Below, one piece after another: positions 61,129 to 64,000 of a stretch of 64,000 nt of DNA. The stretch is from an uncultured Merdimonas sp. (GTDB taxonomy: Bacteria; Bacillota; Clostridia; Lachnospirales; Lachnospiraceae). Numbering within the stretch: the first letter of the stretch is position 1; the number at the start of each line of letters is the position of its first letter. The translations under genes and the position numbers were made by a program. The notes under the pieces are model-generated. The model saw only the letters and a program-made list of their open reading frames with translations, made no database searches and was not told where the DNA came from. The stretch lies in the NCBI GenBank assembly GCA_944378225.1, contig CALWGE010000002.1, positions 1 through 64,000 on the forward strand, written 5' to 3'.

Positions 61129-62112
61129 CTACTCTGCCACGGGAAACAGCAGCTTCTGATTCGCTTCCGTATACATATTTTCTTTTGTGATCAGTTCAGA
61201 GCCCGAGTCAATGCTGGATTCCACCTTTTCACCGCGGGCAGCCCGGATCGCTGTCTCCACGCCCAGATACCCCATATTGAACGGTTTCTGAATCGCCAGA
61301 GCCTCATAGACTCCCGATTCCAGCAGCTGAATCTGCTCAATGGAACTGTCAATGCCTGCCATGCGGATCTGATCCGAAAGTCCCAGCTCCAGCACCGCCC
61401 GCGCAGCGCCGACAGCAGAGTACTCGTTGAGTCCTACAATCATATTCATATCAGGATATTTTTCCAGCAGTCCTCTGGTCAGCTCAGAGGCCTTCTCTGT
61501 AATGGAGTCGCAGAACACAACTTCCGCCACCTGGCTTTCAGCCTCTCCCAGACCTGCGCGAAAGCCCGCTTCCCTTCCAAGAGCCGTAGAGCTTCCTTCC
61601 ACATGGCCCACAATTCCGATTACCGTATCTTCGTCCACAAACTGCTTCATATAATTTCCCATTTTAAAACCGAGCTGGAAATTATCTGTAGCTACGACCG
61701 AAGTTCCGGCATCTCCTTCCATCGTAGAGTCCAGAAGAATCAGAGTAATACCTGCTTCCTCAATCCGGCGCGCATAAGGCAGTGTGTCTTCACTGCTGCC
61801 GGGCGCCAGAACAATCGCGTCCGGTTTCTGCGCGATGGCGTCCAGAATCATCTCATTCTGCATGGAAATATCCTGCTCTCTTGCAGGCCCTGTGACTGTC
61901 AGCACCGCATCGTTCTCTGCCGCTGCCATTTCTCCTCCCTGAGCGATGGATGTCCAGAAATCTGTATCATCCAGGGCCTTCTGAATCATCACAATCTCCA
62001 GCTTCTTAAACGCCTCCGTCCGTTTCTGCCAGAGCACAAATCCTGCTGCCAGGACTCCCAGCACAAGGAGAAGCACCGCCAGAATTCTTATGTCAGTTTT
62101 CTTCCTGCTCAT
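61129..62112 (-). CDS. Membrane-anchored sugar-binding sensor protein (AraP-like)
   Basis: A 327-residue type I periplasmic-binding protein with an uncleaved-looking N-terminal membrane helix (I-L-A-V-L-L-L-V-L-G-V-L-A-A-G-F-V-L) and no lipobox. L-D-D-T-D-F-W-T-S-I-A-Q-G-G and V-G-L-N-E-Y-S-A-V-G are pocket segments. Its start lies inside the kinase gene (20-base overlap), so it works with the kinase rather than as a transport receptor. This matches the three-component arrangement described for AraPST in Geobacillus. Confidence 0.85.
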   Translation of the reverse strand: MSRKKTDIRILAVLLLVLGVLAAGFVLWQKRTEAFKKLEIVMIQKALDDTDFWTSIAQGGEMAAAENDAVLTVTGPAREQDISMQNEMILDAIAQKPDAIVLAPGSSEDTLPYARRIEEAGITLILLDSTMEGDAGTSVVATDNFQLGFKMGNYMKQFVDEDTVIGIVGHVEGSSTALGREAGFRAGLGEAESQVAEVVFCDSITEKASELTRGLLEKYPDMNMIVGLNEYSAVGAARAVLELGLSDQIRMAGIDSSIEQIQLLESGVYEALAIQKPFNMGYLGVETAIRAARGEKVESSIDSGSELITKENMYTEANQKLLFPVAE

Positions 62113-63880
62113 CCGGCTCCTCCTTTCTGCCCGGCAGCCGGACTGTCACCGTCGTACCCTTTCCCGGTTCACTCTCAAAACTCAGCCCGTACGCCGTTCC
62201 ATAGTACAGACGAATCCGCTCATGAACATTCTGAAGACCTACGCCATTGGATTTTGTATCGCGTATGTGCTTTTCAAAAATGTGGTCCAGCGTGTTCTGA
62301 TCCATGCCTCTGCCGTCATCCTGTATCTGAAGGGCAATGCCTGTTTCTTCCCGAAAGCCCCGGATCTGAATCATTCCTTTGCCCTCTTTATACTTAATCC
62401 CATGATATATTGCGTTTTCCACCAGGGGCTGAAGAACCAGCTTCACGGTTTCCTCATTCCGGATATCCGGATCCACCATAATCTCATATTCCAGCTTATC
62501 CTGATACCGCATCTTCTGTATTGTCAGATATGCTTCTGTATAATTTATCTCTTCCTCAATCGTGACAACTTCCTGTTCATTGCTGATACTGCGCCGCAGC
62601 AGACGCGCCAGGGAAGAAGTCATTTTAACCACTTCCTGGTTCTTTCCCCATTCGGCCATCCAGATGATAGAATCCAGCGTATTGTAAAGAAAATGAGGAT
62701 TAATCTGAGACTGGAGCGCCTTCAGCTCATATCTGCGTTTTGCCCTCTGTTCCCGTTCGCTCTCTTCCATCAGCTTCTGAATTTCCCGGGTCATGGAATT
62801 AAACTTACGGCTCAGGCGTCCAATCTCATTATTTTCCCGAACCTCCAGGGCAACGTGGGCGAAATTTCCTTTCTCCACTTCCTTCATAGATAATTCCAGT
62901 GATTTGATGGGACGGGTAATCTTATCAGAAAGAAGAAACGCCAGCAGCATAGCTACTGTAAGCAGCAGCATAGCCACCAGAAGATAGGTAATTCTTGTCT
63001 CATCTGCTCCTTCCATCAGCTCAGACACATAGGACACGCCTACCACTATCCATCCGGTCGCCTCGGATCTGGAAATCGTATAGAGCCTTCCGTCTTTTGT
63101 GCGGAAAGAAGGAACCTCTGTATTCATAACTTCTGAAATCAGTTCGTCCTTCATCCCGCTGTAAATCAGCTGCTGCTGAGGGTGGTAGACAATACCGCCA
63201 TCTTCATCCAGAATATAAATATATCCCTTGTCTCCAAGGCTGATACGTTCGCACAGATCACGTATGGAATTGTAATTCAAATCCACAAAGAAAACGCCCG
63301 TCACTCCCGGACTGGCGCTGTTGGAAATACTGCGGCTCAGGGTTACAACCCAGTCGTATTTTCCGGCAATGGCGTTCTGTACGTGAGAAGTGGAAATTAC
63401 CGCCTGTCCGTCTGCCGCCAGCGCCTTCTGATACCACTCCAGTTCACTTACTTCTATGTAAGGATTCAGTTTATCGTTCCCGTCGTTTACCACAGGCTCC
63501 CGTCCGTCCGGCAGAAGCGCCATGTTTGTGATATCTTCACGGGTATCTGATACCGTCTGAAAGACTGTGATAATTCTTTCCTGCAGTTCTTTTCTGCGTT
63601 CCTCATTCAGATTCTGGGTAAACAGATAGTCCCGTACATCCGAATTACTCGCCACAATAAACGAAATATTCTCCATATAGCTGATATAGGAGTCAATATC
63701 ATTATTTACCTGTCCAATCAGCTGAGATGTATATTCCGTGGAGTTTTCCAGGACAGTGTTCTCCGTGTACCGAAGCGAGATGATAAAATACGTAAGAAGC
63801 GCGCAGGCTACCAGGACGCCGAAAGAAACTGCGATGGTAGTGCGCACGCTCCGAAAGCGCAGCAGCCGATTTCCCCTCAT
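62093..63880 (-). CDS. YesM-like sensor histidine kinase
   Basis: A 595-residue membrane kinase. Two membrane helices (about residues 13-33 and 285-305) enclose a dCache-like extracellular sensing domain with G-D-K-G-Y-I-Y-I-L-D-E-D-G. A HAMP linker follows (I-T-R-P-I-K-S-L-E), then the histidine box Q-I-N-P-H-F-L-Y-N-T-L-D and an ATPase domain ending in N-G-V-G-L-Q-N-V-H-E-R. It senses sugar, probably through the binding protein encoded downstream, and phosphorylates the response regulator whose gene end overlaps by four bases. Confidence 0.93.
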   Translation of the reverse strand: MRGNRLLRFRSVRTTIAVSFGVLVACALLTYFIISLRYTENTVLENSTEYTSQLIGQVNNDIDSYISYMENISFIVASNSDVRDYLFTQNLNEERRKELQERIITVFQTVSDTREDITNMALLPDGREPVVNDGNDKLNPYIEVSELEWYQKALAADGQAVISTSHVQNAIAGKYDWVVTLSRSISNSASPGVTGVFFVDLNYNSIRDLCERISLGDKGYIYILDEDGGIVYHPQQQLIYSGMKDELISEVMNTEVPSFRTKDGRLYTISRSEATGWIVVGVSYVSELMEGADETRITYLLVAMLLLTVAMLLAFLLSDKITRPIKSLELSMKEVEKGNFAHVALEVRENNEIGRLSRKFNSMTREIQKLMEESEREQRAKRRYELKALQSQINPHFLYNTLDSIIWMAEWGKNQEVVKMTSSLARLLRRSISNEQEVVTIEEEINYTEAYLTIQKMRYQDKLEYEIMVDPDIRNEETVKLVLQPLVENAIYHGIKYKEGKGMIQIRGFREETGIALQIQDDGRGMDQNTLDHIFEKHIRDTKSNGVGLQNVHERIRLYYGTAYGLSFESEPGKGTTVTVRLPGRKEEPDEQEEN

Positions 63881-64000
63881 CTGTTACGTTTCTCCTTTGC
63901 GTACTCTGTAGGCGTCTTTCCTGTCGCCTTTTTAAAGGAAACACTGAAATAGTGAGGATCTGAAAATCCAACTTCCTCCGCCACCTCATACGCGCGCTTT
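63877..64000 (-). CDS. AraC-type response regulator (YesN-like), C-terminal end only
   Basis: Only the last 40 residues are inside the window; the gene continues past the right edge. They read V-A-E-E-V-G-F-S-D-P-H-Y-F-S-V-S-F-K-K and then T-G-K-T-P-T-E-Y, the classic end of an AraC DNA-binding domain. The TGA overlaps the ATG of the kinase gene. It is expected to activate the ABC operon. Confidence 0.88.
   Translation of the reverse strand, partial: KRAYEVAEEVGFSDPHYFSVSFKKATGKTPTEYAKEKRNR

Noticed and set aside
61027..62397. 456-codon open frame antisense to the sensor protein and kinase genes
   Set aside because: It runs through the hairpin repeat and opposite two confident genes; composition is histidine- and serine-rich as expected for an antisense frame.
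1..64000. tRNA or rRNA genes, replication origin
   Set aside because: None was recognised by eye on either strand; a covariance-model search was not possible here.

Overview
The window looks like a chromosomal segment of a gut-type Clostridia, most likely Lachnospiraceae. This is inferred from gene content: a LoaP-led glycan operon, fructose-family PTS/PRD modules, an RbsABC-type sugar transporter with a YesMN-like sensor, LarA/LarB/LarC homologues, and a Firmicutes-type conjugative element with a large serine recombinase. No rRNA or tRNA gene was recognised, so species cannot be named.

Layout. (1) 1-~3150: right end of an integrative element (truncated sigma-like factor, two small element genes, large serine recombinase), abutting an acyltransferase gene that ends too early. 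(2) 3139-15909, minus strand: an exopolysaccharide/capsule operon led by the NusG paralogue LoaP. It has EpsN/EpsL/EpsM-like initiation genes, then an AT-rich variable part (three GT4 enzymes, Wzy-like polymerase, a DUF6625-like protein, GT11 fucosyltransferase, Wzx flippase, broken acyltransferase). (3) 15946-18744: anaerobic glycerol-3-phosphate dehydrogenase-like operon. (4) 19001-25640: a broken alanine/sodium symporter gene, larC, a LysR regulator, a split chromate-type transporter, larB, deoC. (5) 25641-28841: a tiny two-frame sORF unit, an unrecognised 2-TM protein and a complete group II intron sitting directly behind the fucI terminator. (6) 28925-32375: L-fucose isomerase, AraC regulator, DUF402 protein.

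(7) 32506-51937 holds two parallel sugar-catabolic operons on the minus strand. Operon 1 (40738 down to 32506) encodes a ManA-like isomerase, PTS EIIB and EIIC, a class II ketose-bisphosphate aldolase, a PRD regulator, EIIA, a divergent triose-phosphate-isomerase-like protein and a LarA-family nickel-pincer racemase/epimerase. Operon 2 (51937 down to 41015) encodes a PRD regulator, EIIA, EIIB, EIIC, a paralogous aldolase, KDPG aldolase, KDG kinase, an iron-type alcohol dehydrogenase, an IlvD/Edd dehydratase and mannonate dehydratase. The cofactor genes larB and larC lie 8-14 kb away. The most interesting hypothesis here is that the LarA homologue is a sugar-acid epimerase feeding the aldonate branch, or acts on an as yet unknown PTS substrate.

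(8) 52236-64000, minus strand: phosphoglucomutase, a stand-alone sugar-binding lipoprotein, FucU mutarotase, an RbsABC-like ABC importer with two permeases, a tandem repeat full of hairpins, and a three-component sensing set (membrane-anchored sugar-binding protein, YesM-like kinase, AraC-type response regulator cut by the window edge).

Most genes sit in tightly packed operons with ATGA-type overlaps. GC content drops visibly in the glycan variable region (about 4-12.6 kb), which points to recombination or transfer there.
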